A program made the position numbers and the translations under genes. The notes beneath the pieces were generated by a model, which saw only the letters and a list, made by a program, of their open reading frames with translations, did no database searches and had not been told where the DNA came from. Shown here one piece after another: positions 8,142 through 15,442 of a stretch of 64,000 nucleotides of DNA. Each line of letters begins with the position of its first letter. Within the stretch, counting starts at the first letter, position 1. This DNA comes from JAPHTQ01 sp050299175. GTDB lineage: Bacteria > Pseudomonadota > Gammaproteobacteria > Thiohalomonadales > Thiohalomonadaceae. Where the stretch lies: contig JBNKVM010000066.1 in assembly GCA_050299175.1 (NCBI GenBank), positions 62,001 to 126,000 of the forward strand, written 5' to 3'.

Positions 8142-8519
8142 ATGTCGATGACTAAACGTCCGGTCTTTCTCAATCTGCTGCAAATCCATCTTCCATTGAT
8201 GGGATTCGTTTCTATCTTACACCGCCTGACGGGCATTCTGTTGTTCCTGCTGCTGCCGCTACCGCTCTGGTTATGGCAACGTTCCCTTGCCAGTGCTTCC
8301 GATTTTGCCCAGGTGGCTGAGTGGCTGCAGGCATGGCCATTACGCCTGACTCTGCTGCTGCTGCTCTGGTGGTTTCTGCACCATCTGTTTGCCGGTGTAC
8401 GGGTGCTATTGCTGGATATGGAGTTCGGCTCCAGTCTCAGGGTGGCACGGACCAGCGCTGTCACGGTGCTGTTGTTAGATGGGTTGTTGCTGCTCGGCGG
8501 CGGGGTCTTTTGGCTATGA
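8142..8519 (+). CDS. sdhC: Succinate dehydrogenase cytochrome b556 subunit
   Basis: Membrane anchor of complex II that binds heme b and quinone with SdhD. It has three transmembrane helices. The family signature SILHRLTGILLF in helix I holds the conserved Ser and Arg of the quinone site. HHLFAGVRVLLLDMEF in helix II provides the heme-ligand His. The start is uncertain: ATG codons at 8094, 8106, 8142 and 8148 are in frame and none has a good ribosome site. 8142 (MSMTKRPVF) gives 125 aa, close to E. coli SdhC. The stop overlaps the sdhD start (ATGA). Confidence 0.9.
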   Translation: MSMTKRPVFLNLLQIHLPLMGFVSILHRLTGILLFLLLPLPLWLWQRSLASASDFAQVAEWLQAWPLRLTLLLLLWWFLHHLFAGVRVLLLDMEFGSSLRVARTSAVTVLLLDGLLLLGGGVFWL

Positions 8520-8860
8520 GTCACGTGCTCAGTGGTCTCTCCGCCTGGTTGGTGCAACGTCTCAGCGCGATCTATCTATTGCTCTTCAGTGGTGTGGTGT
8601 TTGTCTGGTTTGCACAGACACCTGATCTGACATTTAACCAATGGCATGCGTTGTTCGCCCAGCCGATCATTGCCATTGCCACGGCGATGTTTATCCTCGC
8701 TCTGCTGCTACATGCCTGGGTCGGGGTACGTGATGTGATCCTCGATTATGCCGGGCACTTTGCTAGCTTGCGTCTGTTGCTGCTGGCACTGCTGGGCGGA
8801 TGGTTGATCGTGCTTGGGATCTGGAGTGCTGCGATCCTGTTGCAGGGAGTGATGGGATGA
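8516..8860 (+). CDS. sdhD: Succinate dehydrogenase hydrophobic membrane anchor subunit
   Basis: Second membrane anchor of complex II, 114 aa, three transmembrane helices. The segment LHAWVGVRDVILDY in helix II carries the conserved His (heme b ligand) and the Arg-Asp..Asp-Tyr residues that shape the ubiquinone pocket. The ATG overlaps the sdhC stop by four bases, and the sdhD stop in turn overlaps sdhA by four bases, so translation of the three is coupled. Earlier in-frame start codons inside sdhC are unlikely. Confidence 0.93.
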   Translation: MSHVLSGLSAWLVQRLSAIYLLLFSGVVFVWFAQTPDLTFNQWHALFAQPIIAIATAMFILALLLHAWVGVRDVILDYAGHFASLRLLLLALLGGWLIVLGIWSAAILLQGVMG

Positions 8861-10614
8861 AGCTGGCGCGGCGAAAATTCGACAGTCTGGTGATCGGCGC
8901 GGGCGGCGGCGGTCTGCGAGCGGCGCTGCAACTGGCCCGTGGCGATGCCAAGGTAGCAGTGGTCTCCAAGGTCTTTCCTACCCGCTCCCATACGGTGGCA
9001 GCACAGGGCGGGATCAATGCGGCCCTGGCCAATGTGCTACAGGATAACTGGCATTGGCACATGTACGACACGGTTAAGGGGAGCGACTACCTGGGTGACC
9101 AGGACGCGATTGAGTATATGTGTCGTGCTGCGGCTCATCTGGTCTACGAACTGGAACATGCGGGGGTGCCGTTTTCCCGGCTGGAGAATGGCCGTATCTA
9201 TCAGCGTCCCTTTGGTGGCCAGAGCCAGAACTTCGGTGGTGAGCAGGCGGCGCGTACCTGTGCGGCTGCCGATCGCACTGGTCATGCGATCCTGCATAGC
9301 CTCTATCAGCAGAACCTGCGCGCTCGTACCCATTTCTTCGACGAATACTTTGCTATCGATCTGCTGCAGGACGATCAGGGGGCGATCCTCGGCGCCCTGG
9401 TGCTTGATATCGAAAGTGGCGAACCGTTGCTGATCGAGGCCAAGACCACGCTGGTGGCAACTGGTGGCGCTGGGCAATTGTTTCGTACCAATACCAATGC
9501 CCACATCAATACTGGCGACGGCATGGCGATGGCGCTACGTGCCGGGATTCCGTTACAGGATATGGAGTTCTTCCAGTTTCATCCTACCGGTATTGCAGGT
9601 AAGGGGATGTTGCTTACCGAGGGTGCACGCGGTGAAGGCGGTTATTTGATCAACAGCGATGGGGAGCGCTTCATGCAGCGCTACGCGCCCCATGCGCTGG
9701 ATCTGGCCAGTCGCGATGTGGTCAGCCGGGCCATCTATCTGGAGGTGAAAGAGGGCCGTGGTTGCGGCCCCAACAGGGACCACGTGTTGCTCAAGGTGGA
9801 CCACCTGGGCGAGGAGGTGGTCGCCAAACGCCTACCAGCGATTCGGCAGATGGCACTGACCTTTACCGGTATCGACATGGCTCGTGCCCCGGTACCTGTC
9901 TATCCCACTGCGCACTACACCATGGGTGGAATCCCGACCAATCGTCACGGTCAGGTGGTGGCACCCGTCGGTGTCGGCGAGGAGGCGGTGCCCGGTTTTT
10001 ATGCAGTGGGTGAGTGCGCCTGTGTTTCGGTACATGGGGCAAACCGTCTCGGTGGCAATTCGCTACTCGACATCGTGGTCTTCGGGCGTGCCGCCGGAAA
10101 CCACATCATCGATTACCTGAAAGAGAACCGTTTCCATCGACCGTTGGAACAGACGAGTGTTGATCGGGCGATGGCCCATTTGCAGCGCTGGGAGCGCAAA
10201 GGGGAGGGAGAGTCGGTCGCGGTGTTGCGCAGTGAGCTACAGAAGACCATGGAAGAGTACTGCGGGGTCTTCCGCCGACACGATGTGCTAGCCGAAGGTG
10301 TGCAGAAGGTTCTGGCGATTCGCGAGCGTCTCGACCACGTCACCCTGCATGACCATAGCCGTTTCTTCAACACCGCGCGTATTGAAGCCTTCGAGCTTGA
10401 AAATTTGGTGGACCTGGGGCTCGCGACGGTGACCTCTGCGCTACACCGTGAAGAGAGTCGCGGTGCCCATTCACGCATCGATTTCCCCGAGCGCGACGAC
10501 GAGCGCTGGTTGAAGCACTCGCTGTTCTATCGTGATGGGCGGATGGATTACAAGCCGGTGCGGATGAAGCCATTGAGTGTCGATTCGTTCCCGCCTAAGC
10601 CAAGGGTGTACTAG
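8857..10614 (+). CDS. sdhA: Succinate dehydrogenase flavoprotein subunit
   Basis: Oxidises succinate to fumarate in the TCA cycle, passing electrons through covalent FAD to SdhB. It is 585 aa, normal for the family. The dinucleotide-binding motif VIGAGGGGLRAAL is at residues 12-24. The FAD-attaching His is in SHTVAAQGG. The substrate-binding segment QFHPTGI and the later GANRLGGNSLLDIVVFG are present. The start overlaps the sdhD stop (ATGA); an in-frame upstream GTG at 8800 lies inside sdhD and is not used. SdhE, encoded two genes downstream, is the known FAD attachment factor. Confidence 0.98.
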   Translation: MKLARRKFDSLVIGAGGGGLRAALQLARGDAKVAVVSKVFPTRSHTVAAQGGINAALANVLQDNWHWHMYDTVKGSDYLGDQDAIEYMCRAAAHLVYELEHAGVPFSRLENGRIYQRPFGGQSQNFGGEQAARTCAAADRTGHAILHSLYQQNLRARTHFFDEYFAIDLLQDDQGAILGALVLDIESGEPLLIEAKTTLVATGGAGQLFRTNTNAHINTGDGMAMALRAGIPLQDMEFFQFHPTGIAGKGMLLTEGARGEGGYLINSDGERFMQRYAPHALDLASRDVVSRAIYLEVKEGRGCGPNRDHVLLKVDHLGEEVVAKRLPAIRQMALTFTGIDMARAPVPVYPTAHYTMGGIPTNRHGQVVAPVGVGEEAVPGFYAVGECACVSVHGANRLGGNSLLDIVVFGRAAGNHIIDYLKENRFHRPLEQTSVDRAMAHLQRWERKGEGESVAVLRSELQKTMEEYCGVFRRHDVLAEGVQKVLAIRERLDHVTLHDHSRFFNTARIEAFELENLVDLGLATVTSALHREESRGAHSRIDFPERDDERWLKHSLFYRDGRMDYKPVRMKPLSVDSFPPKPRVY

Positions 10615-10616
10615 AT

Positions 10617-11315
10617 ATGAAATTCCATATCTATCGTTACAACCCGGAGAGCGATCAGAAGCCGACGCTGCAGGCATTTGAGCTGGCCGATGTCGAACCC
10701 GGAACAATGTTGCGCGATGCGCTGTTACGCCTCAAGGCGGAGCAGGACGAGTCGCTGGCGTTTCGTCACTCCTGTGGCGAAGGTGTTTGCGGTTCCGATG
10801 CGATTAACATTAACGGCAGTAATGGTCTTGCCTGTATTACGCCGGTCGATTCACTCAAGCAACCGATTACCCTGCGCCCGTTACCGGGGCGGCCGGTGAT
10901 TCGCGATCTGGTGGTGGATATGAGCGGCTTCTTCCACCACTACAAGGCGGTGCGCCCTTATCTCATCGTTCACGATCCGGAACCGGAGACCGAGTTGTTG
11001 CAGAGTCCCGAGGAGCGCGATCAACTGGACGGGCTCTACGAGTGTATTCTCTGCGGTTGTTGCACCACTGCCTGTCCCTCCTTCTGGTGGAACCCGGACA
11101 AATTCCGTGGACCAGCAGCCCTGTTGCAGGCGACACGTTTCCTGCTCGACAGTCGTGATCAGGATACCGCGGCGCGTCTGCAGGAACTGGACGGCCCCTA
11201 CAAGCTGTTCCGTTGCCACTCCATCATGAACTGTGTCGATGTCTGTCCCAAGGGACTCAATCCGACCCGCGCCATCGGACTGGTGCGACAACTACTGTTA
11301 AAGCGGCAGGTGTAG
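10617..11315 (+). CDS. sdhB: Succinate dehydrogenase iron-sulfur subunit
   Basis: 232 aa electron-transfer subunit joining SdhA to the membrane quinone site. All three cluster motifs are intact. The [2Fe-2S] site uses C53, C58, D61 and C73 (CGEGVCGSD..C; Asp as the unusual ligand, as in E. coli). The [4Fe-4S] site uses C143, C146, C149 and C153 (CILCGCCTTACP). The [3Fe-4S] site uses C200, C206 and C210 (CHSIMNCVDVCPKG). It starts two bases after sdhA. No lpd/suc genes follow. Confidence 0.98.
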   Translation: MKFHIYRYNPESDQKPTLQAFELADVEPGTMLRDALLRLKAEQDESLAFRHSCGEGVCGSDAININGSNGLACITPVDSLKQPITLRPLPGRPVIRDLVVDMSGFFHHYKAVRPYLIVHDPEPETELLQSPEERDQLDGLYECILCGCCTTACPSFWWNPDKFRGPAALLQATRFLLDSRDQDTAARLQELDGPYKLFRCHSIMNCVDVCPKGLNPTRAIGLVRQLLLKRQV

Positions 11316-11317
11316 AC

Positions 11318-11560
11318 GTGGGCGAGCTGGATCGGCTGCGCTGGCGTTGCCGTCGTGGCATGCTTGAACTGGATCTGCTGCTGCAGGGATTTCTCGACAG
11401 GGACTATGCGCAACTGGACGTAGCGCAGAAAGAAGTTTTTATCCGTCTGCTGGAACTGCCGGATCAGACGTTGAGCGAATATCTGCTAGGTAGTAGTGAG
11501 ATCGCACAAAAGGAGTTTGTCGATGTCATCGAAAGAATACGCCACGCCGCTACGGATTGA
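11318..11560 (+). CDS. sdhE: FAD assembly factor SdhE (YgfY)
   Basis: 80 aa cytoplasmic protein that promotes covalent attachment of FAD to SdhA. The hallmark R-G-x-x-E motif is visible in RRGMLELD near residues 10-17, and the small helical bundle length matches the family. The GTG start lies two bases after the sdhB stop. The 3' end overlaps ygfX by 38 bases. In E. coli sdhE sits away from the sdh operon, so its inclusion here directly after sdhB fits its function. Confidence 0.93.
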   Translation: MGELDRLRWRCRRGMLELDLLLQGFLDRDYAQLDVAQKEVFIRLLELPDQTLSEYLLGSSEIAQKEFVDVIERIRHAATD

Positions 11561-11966
11561 GGTCCGCGCCAATCCCCTGTTACGACGTCTTTATCTCGGC
11601 ATGAGTGGTTCTGCCGTGCTGACGCTTTTGTTGTTACCCTTGCCATTACCGATAAATTTTCTGGCCGTGATGGTGTTGCTGCTGTTTACGACACGAGTGT
11701 GGCAGCGGCGTGCCGAGTTGGGTGGCAGGCCGGTAACGCTGGTGTGGGACAGCGAGCAGCAGTGGTGGTGGCAGGACGAGTATGAGTATGCCGTGGAACT
11801 ATGCGGCGACAGTTATCTGGCAACGCGTCTGGCAGTACTCAATTATCGCATTTCCGGTTCCGCCAGCAGGGCAGTGGTGTTGACCCCGAAGGGGATTGGT
11901 GAGGAGTTGTTTCGGCGTATGCGGGTACGCTTCCAGATCACACCGGCAAATAGTTCTCCGGGGTGA
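11523..11966 (+). CDS. ygfX: YgfX/CptA-family membrane protein
   Basis: 147 aa protein with two adjacent transmembrane segments (about residues 24-56) and a soluble C-terminal part, the architecture of YgfX (CptA). E. coli YgfX is the inner-membrane partner encoded with sdhE; it has been described as a toxin affecting cytoskeletal proteins, a role that is debated. The ATG has a good ribosome site (AAGGAG) inside sdhE. Assignment rests on position next to sdhE plus topology, because sequence conservation in this family is low. The 3' end overlaps the convergent nadB gene by 29 bases. Confidence 0.75.
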   Translation: MSSKEYATPLRIEVRANPLLRRLYLGMSGSAVLTLLLLPLPLPINFLAVMVLLLFTTRVWQRRAELGGRPVTLVWDSEQQWWWQDEYEYAVELCGDSYLATRLAVLNYRISGSASRAVVLTPKGIGEELFRRMRVRFQITPANSSPG

Positions 11967-13536
11967 GGACCGTATTCTCTGCCACTTCACCGTTATGCGG
12001 GTAGTCGAGGTTGTAGTGCAGACCGCGACTCTCCTTGCGGGACATGGCTGATTGAATGATCAAATCGGCTACCACGACCAGGTTACGGAGTTCGAGCAGG
12101 TCGTTGGTGACGCGGAAGTTACCGTAATACTCTTCTATCTCTGCGTTGAGCAGATCGACCCGTCGCTTGGCCCGTTGCATGCGTTTGTCGGTGCGGACGA
12201 TGCCGACGTAGTCCCACATAAAGCGGCGCAGTTCCTCCCAGTTGTGCGAAACCACTACCTCTTCGTCGGAGTCGGTAACCCGGCTCTCGTCCCAGGCGGG
12301 TAGTGCGGGTGGCATTTCGATTTTATCCAACTGTGTGTTGATATGCCGCGCTGCGGCATCGGCAAACACCAGACACTCCAGCAGCGAGTTACTGGCAAGG
12401 CGGTTGGCGCCGTGCAGACCGGTAAAGCTGACCTCGCCGACGGCATAGAGGCCAGGGATATCGGTGGCGCCATTGAGGTCGGTCATCACCCCGCCACAGG
12501 TGTAGTGGGCGGCCGGTACCACCGGGATCGGCTCCTTGCTCATGTCGTAGCCGAATTCGAGACAGCGGGCGTAGATGGTGGGGAAGTGTTCCTTGATGAA
12601 CTCTGCCGATTTGTGGCTGATGTCGAGATAGACGCACTCTTCGCCGAGGCGTTTCATTTCGTGGTCGATGGCGCGGGCGACGATATCCCGCGGGGCCAGT
12701 TCACCACGCTCGTCGAAGCGTGGCATGAAGCGGCTGCCGTCCCGTAGAAGCAGTTTGCCGCCCTCACCGCGCAGCGCCTCGGTGACGAGAAAGGACTTGG
12801 CCTTGGGGTGGTAGAGGCAGGTCGGGTGGAACTGATTGAACTCCATGTTCGCCACCCGGCACCCGGCGCGCCAGGCCATGGCGATGCCATCCCCGGTGGA
12901 GAGGTCGGGGTTACTGGTGTAGAGGTAAACCTTACTGGCACCGCCGCTGGCCAGTATCACGAAGCGGGCACGGAACACGTCTACGTGACCACTCTGACGG
13001 TTGAAGACGTAGGCGCCCATTACCCGGTTACCTTCTTTGCCCAGTTTGTCGGCGGTGATCAGGTCAATGGCCAGGTGGTTTTCGTGCAGGGTGATGTTTG
13101 GGTGTTCCCTGGTACGCTGTAGCAGGGTCTTTTCGATCGCCTGGCCGGTGGCATCGGCCGCGTGGATCACTCGGCGGTGACTGTGGCCCCCTTCGCGGGT
13201 CAGGTGGTAATCGCCACCGTTTTCGCGGCTGAATTCGACCCCCTCGGCGATGAGTGACTCGATAGCGGCACGTCCTCGTTCGGCGACGAAACGCACTACC
13301 GTGGGGTCACAGAGGCCGCCCCCGGCATTGAGTGTGTCTGCTACATGGGCATCGACCGAGTCGTGCGGGTCGAGCACGGCAGCCACGCCGCCTTGGGCGT
13401 AGAGGGTACAGCCATCCTCCATGCGTGCCTTGGAGAGGACGCTGACGCGGGCACTGTCAGCCAGGCGCAGGGCCAGGGTCAGGCCTGCAGCACCGCTGCC
13501 GATAATCAGAATATCGGTGTCGTGTCGGGAGGGCAT
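11938..13536 (-). CDS. nadB: L-aspartate oxidase
   Basis: Flavoenzyme that oxidises L-aspartate to iminoaspartate, the first step of de novo NAD synthesis. It is a relative of SdhA. The FAD motif LIIGSGAAGLTLAL is near the N-terminus. LYAQGGVAAV, HLTREGGHSHRRVIHAADATG and AHYTCGGVMTD match NadB closely over the full length. The start is taken at ATG 13536 (MPSRHD, 532 aa); an upstream TTG at 13569 is possible but has no ribosome site. The C-terminal end overlaps the 3' end of ygfX on the other strand. It is divergent from rpoE, a common gammaproteobacterial arrangement. Confidence 0.97.
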   Translation of the reverse strand: MPSRHDTDILIIGSGAAGLTLALRLADSARVSVLSKARMEDGCTLYAQGGVAAVLDPHDSVDAHVADTLNAGGGLCDPTVVRFVAERGRAAIESLIAEGVEFSRENGGDYHLTREGGHSHRRVIHAADATGQAIEKTLLQRTREHPNITLHENHLAIDLITADKLGKEGNRVMGAYVFNRQSGHVDVFRARFVILASGGASKVYLYTSNPDLSTGDGIAMAWRAGCRVANMEFNQFHPTCLYHPKAKSFLVTEALRGEGGKLLLRDGSRFMPRFDERGELAPRDIVARAIDHEMKRLGEECVYLDISHKSAEFIKEHFPTIYARCLEFGYDMSKEPIPVVPAAHYTCGGVMTDLNGATDIPGLYAVGEVSFTGLHGANRLASNSLLECLVFADAAARHINTQLDKIEMPPALPAWDESRVTDSDEEVVVSHNWEELRRFMWDYVGIVRTDKRMQRAKRRVDLLNAEIEEYYGNFRVTNDLLELRNLVVVADLIIQSAMSRKESRGLHYNLDYPHNGEVAENTVLTPENYLPV

Positions 13537-13602
13537 CGAGGGTAAATGGCTTTTATCGAGTCGGTCCAATGGTATATTGTCGCTTGTTGGGGCAACTTGC
13601 CT

Positions 13603-13625
13603 CGCCAGAACCGGCTGTTCCGGCG
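13603..13625. repeat. Dyad in the nadB-rpoE intergenic region
   Basis: CGCCAGAAC-CGGCT-GTTCCGGCG is a 9-base inverted repeat with one mismatch and a 5-base centre, in the 208-base gap between the divergent nadB and rpoE genes. It could be an operator for either direction or a leader hairpin. Nothing in the sequence decides. Confidence 0.4.
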
Positions 13626-13662
13626 CTAAAACGGGAATATACGAAAAAGTTGATGTGTTGGC

Positions 13663-13689
13663 GAACCCTTATAGTGAAGTATTGTCATA
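13663..13689 (+). promoter_or_regulatory. Possible sigma-E type promoter for rpoE
   Basis: GAACCC (13663-13668), 16 bases, then TCATA (13685-13689). Sigma-E promoters read roughly GGAACTT, about 16 bases, TCTGA/TCAAA, so the GAAC core and the spacing match but the -10 is poor. Autoregulation of rpoE is common in this family, which is the main reason to list it. Confidence 0.3.
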
Positions 13690-13744
13690 GAGCCCGGCGT
13701 TCGGTGGGGGCGCCTTCGATAACAAATCAAAGGGGACGGCCCTG

Positions 13745-14323
13745 ATGGGCGAGCATAATGTCGATCAGGAGCTGGTACGGAGGGTTCAGCTCGGTGACAA
13801 GAAAGCCTTCGATGTTTTGGTACTTAAGTACCAGCAAAAAATCGTCAAACTCGTTACCCGTTACGTGCGGGATCAGGACGAGGCCCTCGACGTTACCCAG
13901 GAGACCTTTATCAAGGCCTACCGGGCGTTACCCAATTTCCGCGGCGAAAGTGCCTTTTACACCTGGCTCTATCGCATCGCCATCAATACAGCGAAGAATC
14001 ACCTTGTTTCCCAGGGACGCCGTCCTCCCACCAGCGATATCGATGCCGACGAGGCGGTTCAGTACGAGCCGGGGACTCGCCTGCGTGACTACGACAATCC
14101 CGAGCAACTGGCCCATCGCGATCAGGTGGAACGGGTGATTTACGAGACCATCGATGGACTGCCCGAAGATCTGCGCACCGCTATCGTCTTGCGCGAGATG
14201 GAGGGACTGAGTTATGAAGAGATTGCACAGGCCATGGAGTGTCCCATCGGCACGGTGCGATCCCGGATATTCCGCGCCAGGGAGGCTATCGAAAATAATT
14301 TGAAACCCTTGCTGGAACCTTAG
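13745..14323 (+). CDS. rpoE: RNA polymerase sigma factor RpoE (AlgU)
   Basis: 192 aa ECF sigma factor for envelope stress. Region 2 contains YVRDQDEALDVTQETFIKAY and the promoter -10 recognition helix FYTWLYRIAINTAKN. Region 4 holds EEIAQAMECPIGTVRSRIFRAR, the helix-turn-helix that reads the -35. Length and sequence are those of E. coli RpoE and Pseudomonas AlgU. AGGGGA lies before the ATG. It is the first gene of an operon with its anti-sigma factor, rseC and a periplasmic protease. Confidence 0.97.
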   Translation: MGEHNVDQELVRRVQLGDKKAFDVLVLKYQQKIVKLVTRYVRDQDEALDVTQETFIKAYRALPNFRGESAFYTWLYRIAINTAKNHLVSQGRRPPTSDIDADEAVQYEPGTRLRDYDNPEQLAHRDQVERVIYETIDGLPEDLRTAIVLREMEGLSYEEIAQAMECPIGTVRSRIFRAREAIENNLKPLLEP

Positions 14324-14365
14324 CCATTAATACGGGTCGGAAACGGGCGAGAGTGGAGTAAAACT

Positions 14366-14923
14366 ATGGCAGATGACAAAAAAGAGTGGATTTCGGCCCT
14401 GGCCGACGGTGAGCTGGCAGAAGCTGAGCTCTCTCGGGCGCTGGATGCGCTGCGCAATGACCGGGCGTTGCAAAGCAGCTGGAGTCGCTACCATCTGATC
14501 AGCGACGCGCTGCATGGCAATCTCGAGTCGCATGTCGATATGCAGCTACACGACCGAATCAGCAAAGCACTGGAAAGCGAGCCGACGATTCTTGCACCGC
14601 AGTCGCCGCGCAAGCAGCGTCCGTGGCTGCGTCATGTGGCAGGGCTGGCGGTAGCGGCTTCGGTCAGCGGCGTGGCGGTTATCGGTTTCCAGCAGATGAA
14701 CAACGTCGATACTGGTGCCCCGGCACAGACCATGGCCGAAGTGGCGCAGCCGCAAAACTTCGTACGCATGACTCCACAGCCGGTTAACGTCGCTGCCGAG
14801 ACAAACAACAGCGAAGAGTTACCGCCCTATCTGGCCGAACAGCATGAGTATTCGGTCAGTTCCGGGGTGAACGGCATGGTGCCCTATGTGCGCATTGTCG
14901 GCCATCGTCAGGCAGCGGAGTAA
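14366..14923 (+). CDS. rseA: Sigma-E anti-sigma factor RseA (MucA)
   Basis: 185 aa single-pass inner-membrane protein that holds RpoE inactive until proteolysis. The N-terminal sigma-binding domain is recognisable from KEWISALADGELAEAELSRAL and WSRYHLISDALHG. One transmembrane segment lies near residues 88-106 (HVAGLAVAASVSGVAVIGF), followed by a short periplasmic tail of about 75 residues. It follows rpoE by 42 bases. The usual next gene, rseB/mucB, whose product protects RseA from cleavage, is absent. Confidence 0.92.
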   Translation: MADDKKEWISALADGELAEAELSRALDALRNDRALQSSWSRYHLISDALHGNLESHVDMQLHDRISKALESEPTILAPQSPRKQRPWLRHVAGLAVAASVSGVAVIGFQQMNNVDTGAPAQTMAEVAQPQNFVRMTPQPVNVAAETNNSEELPPYLAEQHEYSVSSGVNGMVPYVRIVGHRQAAE

Positions 14924-14932
14924 CGGTTATCC

Positions 14933-15412
14933 ATGATCGAGGAGAACGCACAGGTCGTCTCGGTCGAGGGTGAGCATGCCTGGGTCGAGAGTGAGCGGCG
15001 TAGCAGCTGCAGTAGCTGTTCCGCCAAGGGCTGCGGTACCGGCGCGCTGAGCAAGGTGCTGGGTGCCAAGATGCAGCGGATGAAGGTGCGCAATCCGATC
15101 AATGCCGTCGCTGGCGACACGGTGATTGTCGGTATCGATGAGAGCGTGCTGTTGAAAGGTTCCCTGTTTGTCTATGTCTTACCCCTGCTGCTGCTGCTGG
15201 GCGGGGGGCTGTTTGGCGAGGCGATGGCGCCGCAATGGGGTAGTGATGGCGAAGCCATGAGCCTGTTGTTCGGGTTGCTCGGGTTGGGCGGTGGTCTTCT
15301 TTGGCTCCGTTACTTCAATCGTCGAGCGGCAAGCGATCCGCGTTACACTGCGGTGATCCTGCGCAAATGTTCCCCGGATGTTTCGATCAGCAATATTTCA
15401 TTCAATCCCTGA
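14933..15412 (+). CDS. rseC: SoxR-reducing system/positive regulator of sigma-E, RseC family
   Basis: 159 aa inner-membrane protein of the RseC/MucC family. A short cytoplasmic domain carries a cysteine cluster (RSSCSSCSAKGCGTG) typical of the family, thought to bind an Fe-S cluster. Two transmembrane helices follow (about residues 75-97 and 104-124). RseC proteins modulate sigma-E and, as RsxC-associated factors, SoxR reduction. It begins 9 bases after rseA with no rseB in between, and 30 bases before the protease gene. Confidence 0.9.
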   Translation: MIEENAQVVSVEGEHAWVESERRSSCSSCSAKGCGTGALSKVLGAKMQRMKVRNPINAVAGDTVIVGIDESVLLKGSLFVYVLPLLLLLGGGLFGEAMAPQWGSDGEAMSLLFGLLGLGGGLLWLRYFNRRAASDPRYTAVILRKCSPDVSISNISFNP

Positions 15413-15442
15413 TAGCAATAATTCCAGTACCACAGGTTGTCT

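Noticed and set aside
9762..10013. Gly/Arg-rich 83-codon frame inside sdhA
   Set aside because: Overlaps sdhA in another frame; low-complexity translation typical of GC-rich shadow frames.
12343..12747. Open frames on the + strand inside nadB
   Set aside because: nadB matches its family end to end on the other strand, so these are chance frames.
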